From the NCBI GenBank assembly GCA_015143735.1, contig VKHC01000061.1, forward strand, positions 1 to 21,397: a DNA stretch of 21,397 nt. The letters are read 5' to 3'. The translations under genes were made by a program, and so were the position numbers. The stretch comes from Synura sp. LO234KE (Eukaryota > Sar > Synurophyceae > Synurales > Mallomonadaceae). Each line of letters starts with the position of its first letter. Positions within the stretch are counted from its first letter, which is position 1. Below, piece by piece: positions 7,712-17,110 of the stretch. The notes below the pieces were generated by a model. It did not search any database. It was not told where the DNA came from and saw only the letters and a list, made by a program, of their open reading frames with translations.

Positions 7712-10315
7712 CTACATCGTTACATTGTGGATGCAAGGGATGGACGTGGGAGCATGGCAACTAAACCAAAGATAGGGTTGGCGCAAAGCTCTATGTCCTC
7801 CAACGTGAATGAGGTTCGGACAAGCGGGACTAAGACGAATCCTACCCGCCAATTCATAACCATACCGCGAATTCGCCCCTACACCTACTACTAAGGTACT
7901 TCTAGAACTCTCATATCTATGCCAAATACAAGACTTTAGCAAAGGAAGCGCAGAGAGAAAGCGATGTCCTCCGTCCCACCGCACCTGACCCAACGTCGCT
8001 CCCGTCTACCCGACATGGTCTCGTAGGCCTCCACACACATGTAGTCCGGAGCATCCTCTCCCTGGTCCTCTCCGTCCTCGCCCAACTCACGTCCCTCCCG
8101 AAGAGTGCCCACAACACGCAACTACACGGCAAGATAGCCAGACAGAGTTAGACAAGAAACTCATAGCTGAAGTGTGGAAAGGGTGGTCGTTGATTAGATG
8201 CTCAGCACTCTAGCACGCCAGTAACCCACGTATGTTGGAGGTCCCTAGCCGATGAATATCCGACAGCCAAATAATCTAGGCCCTCTACGCGGTGACGTAA
8301 AGGAAACAACACGATCCTCAAAGGCGGGTCACATCCACTCATGACACGGGTTTGAAGCGGAGGGAACGCATATCGCAAACTTGTGAGGGTGCGTCGCATC
8401 ACTCTTCTCACCGACGTGTCTGTACCAAACACGTCCAATAGGTCCGCCAGAGCCCCGCGCTCGATATCTCCGAAGTCAGTGGGCGGCCCGCGCTCCTCGG
8501 CCTGCTCCGGATACGACCTCTGCGGCGGTTCTGGGGGGTCTCTCCTAGAGGGAGGATCCAACACCTGGACGGTTCAACGGCAAATACAGATAGGTATCAG
8601 GATACCCGATGGTCTGTGTGCATTTCATAGAGGGGTCGGATCCGTCGCTTACACTCACCCCCACCGGGGCCTTGCGCTTCCCCTCTGGCGCCGTCTGGGT
8701 GCCTGGTGGGGCTTCGGGGTCGCTCCCCGGGCCCATGTCTCGGTCACCGTACACCTTCCAACCCTTCCGACTCTCTACTCCATTCTCATCCCTGTCAGTT
8801 CCTCGGTCGCTCACATCCGTGTCCGCTCCTCGTACAGTTCCGGCGGTCACGGAAGGCATCAGTGGGTTTACGTCAGGAGAGGAGGCCGAGGCCGTCGCAG
8901 AGTCGTTAGACCTTCCGTCGATCCGTAGGACGGCATCTGGTGACACCGTGGAGTCATTCAGAGTGCGCGCCACCGCCTCGACCAGGTCCTCTGCGGTCGC
9001 CAGCGGTCGGTGTGGGAGGGAATCATTTACCAAGGTCTGACTAGCTACTGCCGCAGGCGGCGGGATCGTCGACGTGACGGACTCGATGACGAAGGCGATC
9101 TCCTCTCCGCCCGACAGAGAGGCGGCAGGACGGGGCGACCGAAGGGAGTTCTGGGACGGAGCCATGATGACTCCCCCGCAGCGCTCGATCATATCTCGAT
9201 ACAGATCGCTCTCGGGTAACATACCCCGCAGTGTCTGCGCACACGTGTCCCGGTACGTTCGGACGGTGTCGCTCAACAGCACCGCCAGAGTAGGCGACAG
9301 AGGCGATGACAAGAATTGGGACATTTCCTTAGTATGCTCGAATATCAGGGACGATTGCTCAAGAGAGGAAGATGAGGAAGGGGCCACGGGTGGAGTTTGA
9401 TCCGTTGTGTCTACATCGACGATGGAATCATCCGAATATCCTAGTAACAATCTCCAATCTCGAAGGCTTGTTGTGGACGGGATAAACAGGCGATCAGTGT
9501 CTAGATGATGGAGTTCCATTTGTACTCTTCTGCGGTCGTTTATTTCTGCCAAGGTTTTCAGTTGCTCGAACGGAGTTTGGAATTCACTCTTCCCGAGGTA
9601 TTCCCTTGAGGCTAACACATCGATCATTCTGTCCAACACATTCTTTACTAGAGCATAAGACAACGCTCCTGAATTCAGGAGGCGGTAAGGCGTAGTCGGT
9701 GGGGCTTCACTCCTTGAGCCGGGCTCGCTCTGTTCTAGCTCATACCTATCATCGTTTACTTCCAGCAGGAATAAGTCCAGTAATAGCTCTGTTTAAAAAT
9801 GTTAGTATCATCTAGATGGCACTAGCTTTCAACCGTGTACCTCTAATAATATCGTCTTTGATTGATATCAATCTGTAGGCAAGTCCTCGAGGCTCCACTA
9901 ATCGAGATCCACCAACTCTTTTCCCATCTCCAACTCTGGATTTTGCACCAAAATAATACTTTGGTGCGCTCTTTTGATACGGAACTACCACTGCCTCATT
10001 TAGAATTAAAGATTCTAGAAAGTTTCCCCATTTCAAGCTACCAGAGTAATCACTCAAATAGTTTTCAAGCCACTGTTTCGATACATCATCATGGAAATCA
10101 TCCATGTAACGATACAGACTTTCCAGTGTACGGTTGTACAAAATATTTTCTGAAAATAATTTTACTCCGACCTCCTCGGATTGAAAATTTATTTGAAAAG
10201 CCGACAGTGGTGAGGGGAAACTACCAGAACGAAATAACCGAGACCCGATAAATCCATAAGAAGATGATAAAAGGCATACGTTAGAAAGAAAGCTAATAAT
10301 CACCTGCATAATCAA
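7567..10315 (-). CDS. unrecognised five-exon gene, N-terminal targeting signal likely
   Basis: Model on minus: exon 1 10315-9841, exon 2 9788-8659, exon 3 8564-8412 (or -8289), exon 4 8121-7985, exon 5 7711-7567. Intron 1 (52 bp) has a TACTAAC branch site and AAACAG acceptor. Intron 2 (94 bp) starts GTGAGT. Intron 3 starts GTGAGA (or GTAGAG at 8288) and has CTAAC then GTAG. Intron 4 has a CAG|GTGCGG donor. Phases agree throughout, giving about 679 aa (720 with the alternative exon 3 end). The start MIMQVIISFLSNVCLL is a signal-peptide-like helix followed by SYG-F, which could be a bipartite plastid signal (speculative). Residues 50-260 look folded and helical. The later part of exon 2 is Ser/Thr/Asp/Pro-rich and probably disordered; the C-terminus is acidic and ends in three Met. 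No domain is recognised, so function is unknown. Base composition shifts from AT-rich (exon 1) to GC-rich. The gene is divergent from ERGIC3, 274 bp away. Confidence 0.7.
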
Positions 10316-10589
10316 GTAATATATTCAAACGGAACGGATACAAACTTGCGGCACATGACATATGACAGCGCAGACCTCGCAATCTTGTATTTGAATCATT
10401 TAAGGAACTGAAACCTGGAACATCAGACTTGAAAAATTTCCTACATCAAAGCAAAAAGCAATATATATTATCTCATAATTTTGAATATGTGGCTATGTTG
10501 CAAAGGAACATTCTAGGAATTCAACTTAGTTTGCAGTCTTGTGACTCGTGCACACGAGTTGTGCGCAAAATAATTGTTTCAGGAATAAA
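10316..10589. promoter_or_regulatory. divergent promoter region with a palindrome
   Basis: AT-rich 274-bp spacer between the start codons of the unrecognised minus gene and ERGIC3. A perfect inverted repeat, ACTCGTG-CA-CACGAGT (10544-10559), lies about 30 bp upstream of the ERGIC3 ATG. It could be a factor-binding dyad or a hairpin in the 5' leader. No TATA box can be assigned with confidence in such AT-rich DNA. Confidence 0.4.
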
Positions 10590-12053
10590 ATGTTAGATTT
10601 CATTCGCAAATTTGATGCCTACCCAAAGGCGATAGATGATTTCAAGCTTCGTACTGTCTCTGGAGCCATTAGTAAAATATTTCTATTATTTCAATTCAAA
10701 TTAAGATTATTTAATGATTTTTTTCACCATTTTTCATATTTGATTCCAGTTTCAATAATATCTATATTTTTAATGGCGATTCTTTTTTTCTCGGAACTGT
10801 CGTTCTACTTAAAGACGGTATATATATTTTTGATTAATAAAGAATTCTAGCTACAAGGTAACTATTGACTTACCTGACAGGAAATTGTCGACCAATTATA
10901 CATAAATACTAATAGATCAGGGAATCTGAAAGTTAACTTTGACATAACTTTTCATAATATTCCTTGTAAATTACTATCGGTGGATGTTCTTGATGATATT
11001 GGATCACCTCAGAAGGACGCAGCCCATGAAGTATTTAAACACAAAGTAACCCAAGAGGGAATTCGGGCAGGCCCTCAAGTTAGACATGTCGTCGGAGATT
11101 CTCTCAAAACTGAAAAGCAACTTTACGACTTCCATGTCGAAAATCATGGCTCTTGTGAAGTGGATGCAGGCGAGCGTGTTGATTGTGGTTACGGAGGCAT
11201 CCTGGAGAATGAATGCGTCGCCAAAGGCTGCTGTTGGAGGTCTGGGCAGGAGGGAATCGCCTGGTGCTACTACAAGGGTCTTCCTCAAGTTGTTGAGGAG
11301 AAGTCGGACTGTGGGAATTGTTATGGAGCAGGATCCCCCGGAGAGTGCTGCAATACATGCGAGGAAGTGAAAGCAGCGTACTTAAAGATGGGTTGGAGGT
11401 TGAAGCTTCATACAGTAAGCCAGTGCCACAAGGAGGCATTCCGCGAGACAATGCAGGATCAGTTCGCCACGGAGGGTGGGTGTCAGCTCTACGGTCAGTT
11501 GTCGCTCTCCCAAGCATCGGGATCATTTTATATCGCCCCGCACAAGTCTCTGCACAAGGAAAGCATCAAACTGGCAGGGGGGCTCTTTGACTTACTTGAG
11601 CTGATTGCGTTTACTTTTGACCAATTCAATATATCTCACGCGGTGAACAGCTTGACATTCGGCGATCAGTTCCCGGGCATCTCGAGTCCTCTAGACGGCC
11701 AAGTCCGTCGACTTCAGGACACGCACGGCATGTACCAGTACTACGTCAAGATCGTTCCAACTAAGTATAGCTATCTGAGCGGAAGAGTAGTGGAGAGCAA
11801 TCAGTACTCTGTGACTGAGCACCTTCGACACCTCTCCCCAGGGTCGGGCAAAGGGCTGCCCGGGGTTTACTTCTATTATGAAATATCGCCCCTGCAAGCT
11901 ACATTTCAAGAGCGCAGAAAGGGTCTTCTTCCCTTTGTCACTAGTCTCTGCGCGATTCTTGGTGGAACTTACTCCATCATGGGCGTGGTCGAGATTCTAC
12001 TTAATAAGATGACAAGTTATTTACCTGGTGCAGCAGAGCTCCTTCAGCGATAG
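10590..12053 (+). CDS. ERGIC3: ERGIC3/Erv46-like cargo receptor with trefoil insertion
   Basis: Three exons: 10590-10671, 10750-10817, 10881-12053; introns of 78 and 63 bp with GT-AG borders and matching phases; 440 aa. Exon 1 has the family N-terminus (RKFDAYPKAIDDFKLRTVSG). Exon 2 forms the first membrane segment (about residues 26-48, ending SELSFYL). Exon 3 opens with EIVDQLY and DITFHNIPCKLLSVDVLD. The lumenal domain has the conserved CGNCYGAGSPGECCNTCEEV (about 194-213). A second membrane segment (about 398-428, ILGGTYSIMGVVEILL) precedes a short tail. Erv46/ERGIC3 pairs with Erv41 to cycle between ER and Golgi and retrieve or sort cargo. Odd: residues about 142-180 form a six-cysteine P-type trefoil (RVDCGYGG...CVAKGCCW...WCY), absent from yeast and animal family members as I know them. 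An open frame begins at GTG 10980, but the true exon starts at 10881. Confidence 0.93.
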
Positions 12054-12404
12054 ATCTGATCCCGTGACATTTCCATACTGATGCTTCTAATGCAATATGT
12101 ATACCCACTCAATAGCACGAATATTATACTCCTAACATGGATTTTCTGCGCTCGCCGACCGCCCATCGAAGTGAATCCTCGTATCATAGCAATGACGAAT
12201 CCTTGACGATAATCCGATAACTAAGCTAGCATTAGTATCATCTGTTGTTTCGTTCTCCGACTTAACTTCCTCGTTCCCAATCAGAACTATAATTATCGAG
12301 CGCAAGAGCAGGTGGACAATCACATAGTTAATGCTTCCAAGACAGGACGGATACTAAAAACAGGGTTGCTAATCGAACTAGCTACTTTACGTATTCTTGG
12401 ATTC
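12054..12404. other. ERGIC3 3' flank, no gene seen
   Basis: AT-leaning sequence. The open frames on minus (12132-12323, 12320-12508) have no recognisable content. No clear polyadenylation signal can be named. Confidence 0.4.
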
Positions 12405-12490
12405 ATCAACCTCCCCCCCTTCTCATAGTGTACCAAGCTGTAAGGCCCGTGACCGAAAAAGGGGCTTCGAGTAAATGCACTCAGACCTGT
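12405..12490 (-). repeat. terminal structured module, copy 3 (diverged)
   Basis: On + the core TGTACCAAGCTGTAAGGCCC then GTGACCGA (12428-12456) matches the other copies. A possible stem is CCCCTT (12416-12421) / AAGGGG (12459-12464). It is followed by a small hairpin GAGT (12469-12472) / ACTC (12479-12482). It lies 3' of the retrotransposon end (copy 4) in the same orientation, so an older element end probably sits beside the newer one. Confidence 0.55.
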
Positions 12491-12631
12491 ACGCTCAAGA
12501 GCTGGCACTCAATAGCGCAACAGGGCGGCGGTTTTGGTGGTAAAACCTTTCCGGTAAATCTTATAGTTCATTACGGCGGGGAAAGTTAGAGGACTAACAG
12601 AAGTGAGACTAAAAATCGCACCCCCCACGGA

Positions 12632-12734
12632 AATAACCACTCCCCATGTACCAACTGGCAAGCCCCGTGATCGAATGGGGAGCTCCGGGTGCCTCCACCC
12701 GGAGGTACCAGTTATTCCTCGACGATGTCTCCGG
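12632..12734 (-). repeat. terminal structured module, copy 4, end of the RT element
   Basis: Best preserved copy. On +: stem CTCCCCAT (12640-12647) / ATGGGGAG (12675-12682) around a loop with CTGGCAAGCCCCGTGATCGA; then a perfect 9-bp hairpin CTCCGGGTG (12683-12691) / CACCCGGAG (12696-12704); then a CGACGATGTCTCCGG block (12720-12734). On the sense (minus) strand it lies about 230 bp beyond the last recognisable RNase H residues, so it looks like the 3' end of the element. Confidence 0.75.
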
Positions 12735-12784
12735 AACCCACAGGGATAGGGACCGTGGGAGCAAGGGAAATGTCACGATATACT

Positions 12785-13460
12785 CTAGCTACACGTAACA
12801 GTATGTCTCGATGAGGGACAGAAAGGCAAAATGGGAGGGGCGCAGGACTCGCGAGGGTTAGGGCGCTGCAAACGTCGACGAGGGTCCGAGGGGCCTCGAG
12901 AAGAGCAGTCGCCTGATGGGACGAGGGGGGCCCGCCGACGTACCGGAGGAGCCGGTTCTGCCTTGGATGGGAGACGGTCTGCGGTTATGTTACGCACTGC
13001 CTCAGGTGTGGCGAGGCCTGTGTGGGCTTTGATTCAGGAGATGGCCAGGTCGTTGTGGCTGTGGACTGTGGGGAGAAGGCACCAGACTCGCTGAATAAGG
13101 GCCTTGTTGCAGGGAGGCTTGATGGAGTCGTCCCCAAAGAGTCGTACGCAGTACTAACTGTCGGTAAGGAGGTTAATGCGCCGCCGGGCCACAGTAGAGG
13201 AGGACCCGTCTACGTCTCGAACCCATTGGAGAGCGTGGTAAAATGCGCTGATCTCCCAGTATTGTTCGTGGGACGGGGGGCACCAATCCAGTCCGAATCC
13301 GTGCAATCAGTGATCACAGGGCCCCATAGGGAGGCGGAGGAGTCTTGGGGTCTGGAGATGAATACCCCCCATCCGGCCGAGGCCGGGTCCAGGGAGGCGG
13401 AGCCATCCATGTACATGACGATGTCCGGGTTGGAGAAGGGAGTTTGGCCTAGGGTCATCG
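12785..13460 (-). pseudogene. RNase H domain of the retrotransposon, broken
   Basis: On minus: PDIVMYMDGSAS carries the first catalytic Asp; AGWGVFISR and a WGPVITD strand follow; then PTNNTG leads into SAFYHALQWVRD, where the catalytic Glu is expected. The frame breaks exactly there (the run GGGAGATC appears one base short). A further strand, RRINLLTDS, holds the next Asp but is followed by an in-frame TAG. Further on, the motif expected to be SWIKAHTG has TGA at the Trp position, and NITAD gives the last Asp. The layout is that of RNase HI in non-LTR retrotransposons. Inactive: at least one frameshift and two stops. Confidence 0.75.
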
Positions 13461-15611
13461 GCTGACCGATATACTCCTCAGGACCGCCTCGATGGCCTCA
13501 GAGGAGTCAGTGAGAAGGAGGGCGGAGGCAAGAGAGGTTAACTGTGCTAAGTTCCAGTTGCCGAGGCAGATCCGGTGACCATCTGGAGAGAGAACTAGCT
13601 GAACGATGTGCGGGATGAGACGCTTTTCGAGGTCGGTGGTGAGAAGGTATTGGTCGAGTTGTAGGTTCAAGGCTGCGCTGCATTGATGAAGGAGGGGGTG
13701 GGGGCACAGACGAAAGTCGTGATCATACGTGTCGTCGTCACGTCGGTAGGTGGAGGAGCAGAGCGAGCAAGTGAGGAGTGTCCGTCGGTCGAGAGAGGTA
13801 GTGGCTTCCTTAGATGAGTTGTGGCCCACTGTCCAGTGCCGCTCGTGGAGAAGATTCTCGTATTGGCTTCGGGAGCCTTGAGGAAGGCAAGGAATATTCA
13901 GAACTTTAGAGGCAAAACCCATTGTCATGTCATCCCAGATGGGAGGGTGAAGGCGCTGCTTGCGGTTATGGTCCATGGCGCGTTGCGCTTGGCTGAATAC
14001 GGCGGAGGCACTGGACCCGTTGCTCGAGTGGGACCAGTAGGGGGTTCCCCGTAAGGAGGTCCCGCCAGGGCCAGGAATCTTGGAGCGCCTCAACGGGGAA
14101 GCAGTTGGCGCGGGGATGGATCGTGAAGGAGAGCTCCTGAAAGGAGGCCACATGCGCCGAAAGGCCAGTGGACAAGGGAGAGATGCCGGAGTGAACATAG
14201 GACTGAGCCTGGTGCATTCCGAGCTCCGTAGGAGTGCATCCTTTGGGAAGCGTTTGAACTGGTGCAGTATGCTGAGTAGATACGAGCGGTGAGATTAGAA
14301 GCTGGACCTGGGCGTGAGGCCATTTCATGACCTCGCTGGACAATGTGCTCGGGGGACACCGGAAGGACTTTACCAGAGCAGGGTCCGGTATGTGGAGGAC
14401 CAGGAGGGCGTCTGCCAAGGAAGATCGATGGTCCCATATTGCTCTGAGAACGCCCATAAGGAGGACCGCCTGTGATTCTGTCCAACGTGTTGCAGAAAAG
14501 ATGGGAAGTCCAGGGATATGGTCAGCAGTGTGCATGAGGGACAGTGACAGTCGTTTCATGCCGTGGTTGACCGCTTTTGGTGGAGGGGGGGAGTACCCCG
14601 TCTTTGCGTGGCGCACCAGGTAGACGTGGGTGGTGTGAGACCCCTCGAAGCAGAGGGAGAGGCAGGGTTCGGGAAGGGTGAGGTGAGGTGAGTCGCCGGT
14701 CCAAGGTGGCCCACATATGATGGAGGCAGGAATGGCACCGAACGATAGATCTCTACGGTCAGGGGCAAGGCGGCCAAAGAGGATAAGTCTCCAGGGGTTG
14801 CTCCATGCGGTGTAGGGTGTCCGTGGGAGGTGACCAGAGTGAGGAGAGTCGCGCAGGTAGCAAGCGTGCCAAAGATCTCTGGGAACCAGTCATGGGTCGC
14901 CATGGAGCCGTGGTACACTTGAGGCCTCGATGGGTTGCGAAGGATGGTCCCAGTTGGGGGCGATGTCGCCGAGGCAAGGAGATGCCATCGTCGATACGGG
15001 ACAGTGAGCGAGTATCCCCACGCTGTGGGTGTGAGGTTGGTGAACAGAATTTCTGTAGTTGTGCTAGAGCCAGCGAGAAATCTGTCAGAAGAGAAGTGCC
15101 ATGCTTGCCCGGGGAGGAGGGGGACAGCGGTATCAAGCACTAATGCAAGTGTATGGAGAGCCCCCTCAAGAGCTTTTGGGCCGTTGACTTCACGCCAGGA
15201 CTAGTGGGAGGAGGCACGGTCCCATGTGACCAGGTCGTCATACGTGGAAAGATAAAACGCGTGCAGGCATTTCAAAGTCGAAAGTGACCACTGGTGTCCC
15301 GGAATCGGTGATCCCACCAGAGACTGATGGAGGGGAGAGTAGGCTTGCTTGATCGGTTGGGAGGTCTGTTTGGTGAGACACGCATCGCCCTTTCAACCAT
15401 AGGCAATGAGGCTGGAGACCCAGTAGCCAGGTCGGATGAACTGGGGAGTGATCGCGGACAACGGGAGGTGGTAAGGGAAGCGGTTGCCCCTGCGGATGAG
15501 TGCGTCCGCTGCCCACCTTGACCAGTGATCACCCGAGCGAAGGATCCGATTGAGGCAAGAGCTTTTGCAGTGTTGGATAACAACCCGTCTACCTGAAGTC
15601 CGAAGGTACAT
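13455..15611 (-). pseudogene. RT-RNase H connection region with zinc knuckle, frameshifted
   Basis: Overlapping minus frames (15611-15393, 15583-15272, 15140-14556, 14616-13966, 14198-13455) hand over to each other and together look like one interrupted polypeptide. Recognisable pieces are WSRWAADALIRRGNRF, KAVNHGMKRLSLSLMHTAD, MKWPHAQVQLLISP, RAMDHNRKQRLHPPIWDDMT, and the Cys/His cluster C-x2-C...H-x4-C-P-H typical of the zf-RVT segment before RNase H. GC-rich plus-strand frames across the same DNA are shadows. Confidence 0.6.
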
Positions 15612-15670
15612 TCAAGAGTCTCGGAGAGGAATACCCCATAAATCCAGGAGACTCAACTTCCTTTCCAGCC

Positions 15671-15892
15671 ATGAAGCAGAAGCTAATCGTGGCCATTCGT
15701 GCAATATCCATTAAGAAGGCCTCTGCTTGGGCGGTCAACGTTGTCGTCTCCAAGTGCCTTTACAACCGGGGCGTCTACGTGAGAACGCTCTCCACCTGGT
15801 CTTTGAACCACTGTGAAGCGCTCGACAAAATATTTGCCACCGAAATTCGCCGTCGCACCAAGAAAAGAACTCAGTTTGATAAGCATATTTAG
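15671..15892 (+). pseudogene. inverted RT thumb fragment
   Basis: A 73-codon + frame reads KKASAWAVNVVVSKCLYNRG, then TLSTWSLNHCEALDKIFATE and IRRRTKKRTQF. This has the pattern of the thumb/post-catalytic region of non-LTR reverse transcriptases (helix, short Ser-Trp turn, L-D-K-x-F, then a basic R-R-x-T-K). Upstream, in-frame similarity stops near 15660. In an intact element this region should lie just before the connection region that begins, on the opposite strand, at about 15620. Alternative: an unrelated RT relic that inserted next door. Confidence 0.55.
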
Positions 15893-15895
15893 TCT

Positions 15896-17110
15896 TTAAG
15901 AGCCATATGGGGTCCATGTGAGTTTACTGTATGTACGTATTTACATTAGTTCGGAAATGAAAAAACACGGCTACTCCGAGTAGAATAAGTTTCTAGCTGT
16001 GCTGGAAGTGCATCTAAGTCACATGTACCATCGCCATACCTTTTGCAAGAAACCGTGAATTCTCACGCTACGCACGTTTCGGCCATTATTTAGAAGTACA
16101 GTAAGTGAAATCGTGCTTATCCTTTCAAGCCGAATTATTTTGCTAGCCTAGTATAGTTTTACAGCACTAGAATATATATAAACAACAGGAAAAATATTGC
16201 TTTAGTACAGGCTTCTCAGAGATCAGGGGGGAAAGGGGGGGTTAAGGAAACGGCAAGCAGTTGGCCTTTTGTATACAATTCCTTCTTTACACTTACAGAT
16301 CAACAGGCGTTGGATTGAACTAGCCGTAATCTACGGGGTGCTTATCTAGCAGCATCATATTATTGTAGGTAGCTTTAGCTCTATTAAACTTCTATCTACT
16401 ACTTCTTACACAAATTCTATCATCTACATATCTATTACTGATCATATGGCGGTGTATCTCCCAACGAGATGTATGCTGTAATCGACATAAATGCATTATT
16501 TTGTCTGATGCGTTTGTGGTGTTGTGTGAGTGCGGTTGTAGGCAGCTACAGGGCCCGTAGTCGTCTAGAAGGTCTTACTTGGGCCTGGCACTGTGTTCAT
16601 TATGTTTATCTACGTTTGCTGTATTCACAGGGTTTGTTTGGTTTACTATCCACGCCGCACTATTTCTACTTTTTCCGTTGCACTTCCCTAGTAGTTTAGA
16701 CGGGCAAGTTAGCGGCAGTGGCCTTACTTTTGCCTACACACGGATCGGTGCTAGTAGTAGTAATTTGTATCTACTCTGACTACTTATATATATCCTATCT
16801 TACTGATCAGCTCGCAGTACGAGGACTGCCAGCAGGGACATCCGTGATTGACGGGAGCACCGGTCAAGCGGTGCTAATGTTTAGGTAGTTTACTTTTTGA
16901 ACTGCTTAATCTAATCATACCAGTTTCGGAAGGTAGTTTACTTCTGTGCTAACTGGTGCTGGGTTCGTCACGCACTACTCTAGTAAGGTACTTTTATTTC
17001 TACTTCCTACTCATAGTATCTTCGTCTACACTAGTAGTTGTTTAGGCTAGGTAGCGACACCTCTCGGCCATTAGCTAAACTGTTAATTAATTGCGGACGT
17101 GGTGAGGTAA
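15896..17110. other. intergenic, AT-rich, no gene seen
   Basis: Only short frames (for example 16469-16699 on +), hydrophobic and without motifs. A G-rich patch (GGGGGGAAAGGGGGGG, about 16226-16241) and a 12-bp repeat (GGTAGTTTACTT at 16884 and 16932) are the only notable items. Confidence 0.45.

Larger units (their letters stand above)
12632..15895 (-). mobile_element. decayed non-LTR-type retrotransposon, 5'-truncated and 5'-inverted
   Basis: Reading the minus strand from about 15620 downward, successive frames give the RT-to-RNase H connection region (GDHWSRWAADAL near 15530), long Pro/His/Leu-rich connection sequence, a zf-RVT-like knuckle (CSLCSS...DHDFRLCPHP near 13700), an RNase H domain, and the terminal module. 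At the other end, 15660-15895 encodes an RT-thumb-like segment on the opposite strand. The order RT thumb (inverted), connection, RNase H, 3' end fits one element whose 5' part was inverted on insertion. No RT catalytic YxDD core is present, so the 5' part is missing. Many frameshifts and stops show it is dead. The clade is not assignable from what remains. Confidence 0.65.

Noticed and set aside
8545..8658. C-terminal end of the long minus ORF at 8545 as the protein end
   Set aside because: The segment begins with a perfect GTGAGT donor at a codon boundary and a phase-matched, protein-like exon follows at 8564.
8545..9663. Weak impression of a Pex3-like C-terminal segment
   Set aside because: No ordered set of conserved residues could be matched and the N-terminus does not fit a Pex3 membrane anchor plus cytosolic domain.
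11004..11909. Antisense and frame-shifted ORFs over ERGIC3 (for example 11526-11104)
   Set aside because: They overlap a conserved coding exon and have no domain content.
10980..12053. GTG at 10980 as start of the ERGIC3 gene
   Set aside because: The conserved sequence continues upstream in frame to a clear acceptor at 10880 and to two earlier exons starting with ATG at 10590.
12632..12704. Twister, hammerhead or HDV-like ribozyme identity for the terminal module
   Set aside because: CAAGCCCCG recalls the twister loop, but the expected enclosing stem and the P4 partner are missing; no hammerhead core (CTGATGA/GAAA) exists on either strand; an HDV fold could not be drawn by eye.
13022..15521. 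Numerous GC-rich plus-strand ORFs opposite the retrotransposon
   Set aside because: The minus strand carries RNase H and zinc-knuckle motifs; the plus frames are antisense shadows without recognisable content.
16469..16779. Hydrophobic plus-strand ORFs
   Set aside because: Simple composition, Tyr/Phe/Leu-rich from pyrimidine-rich DNA, no motif or splice context.
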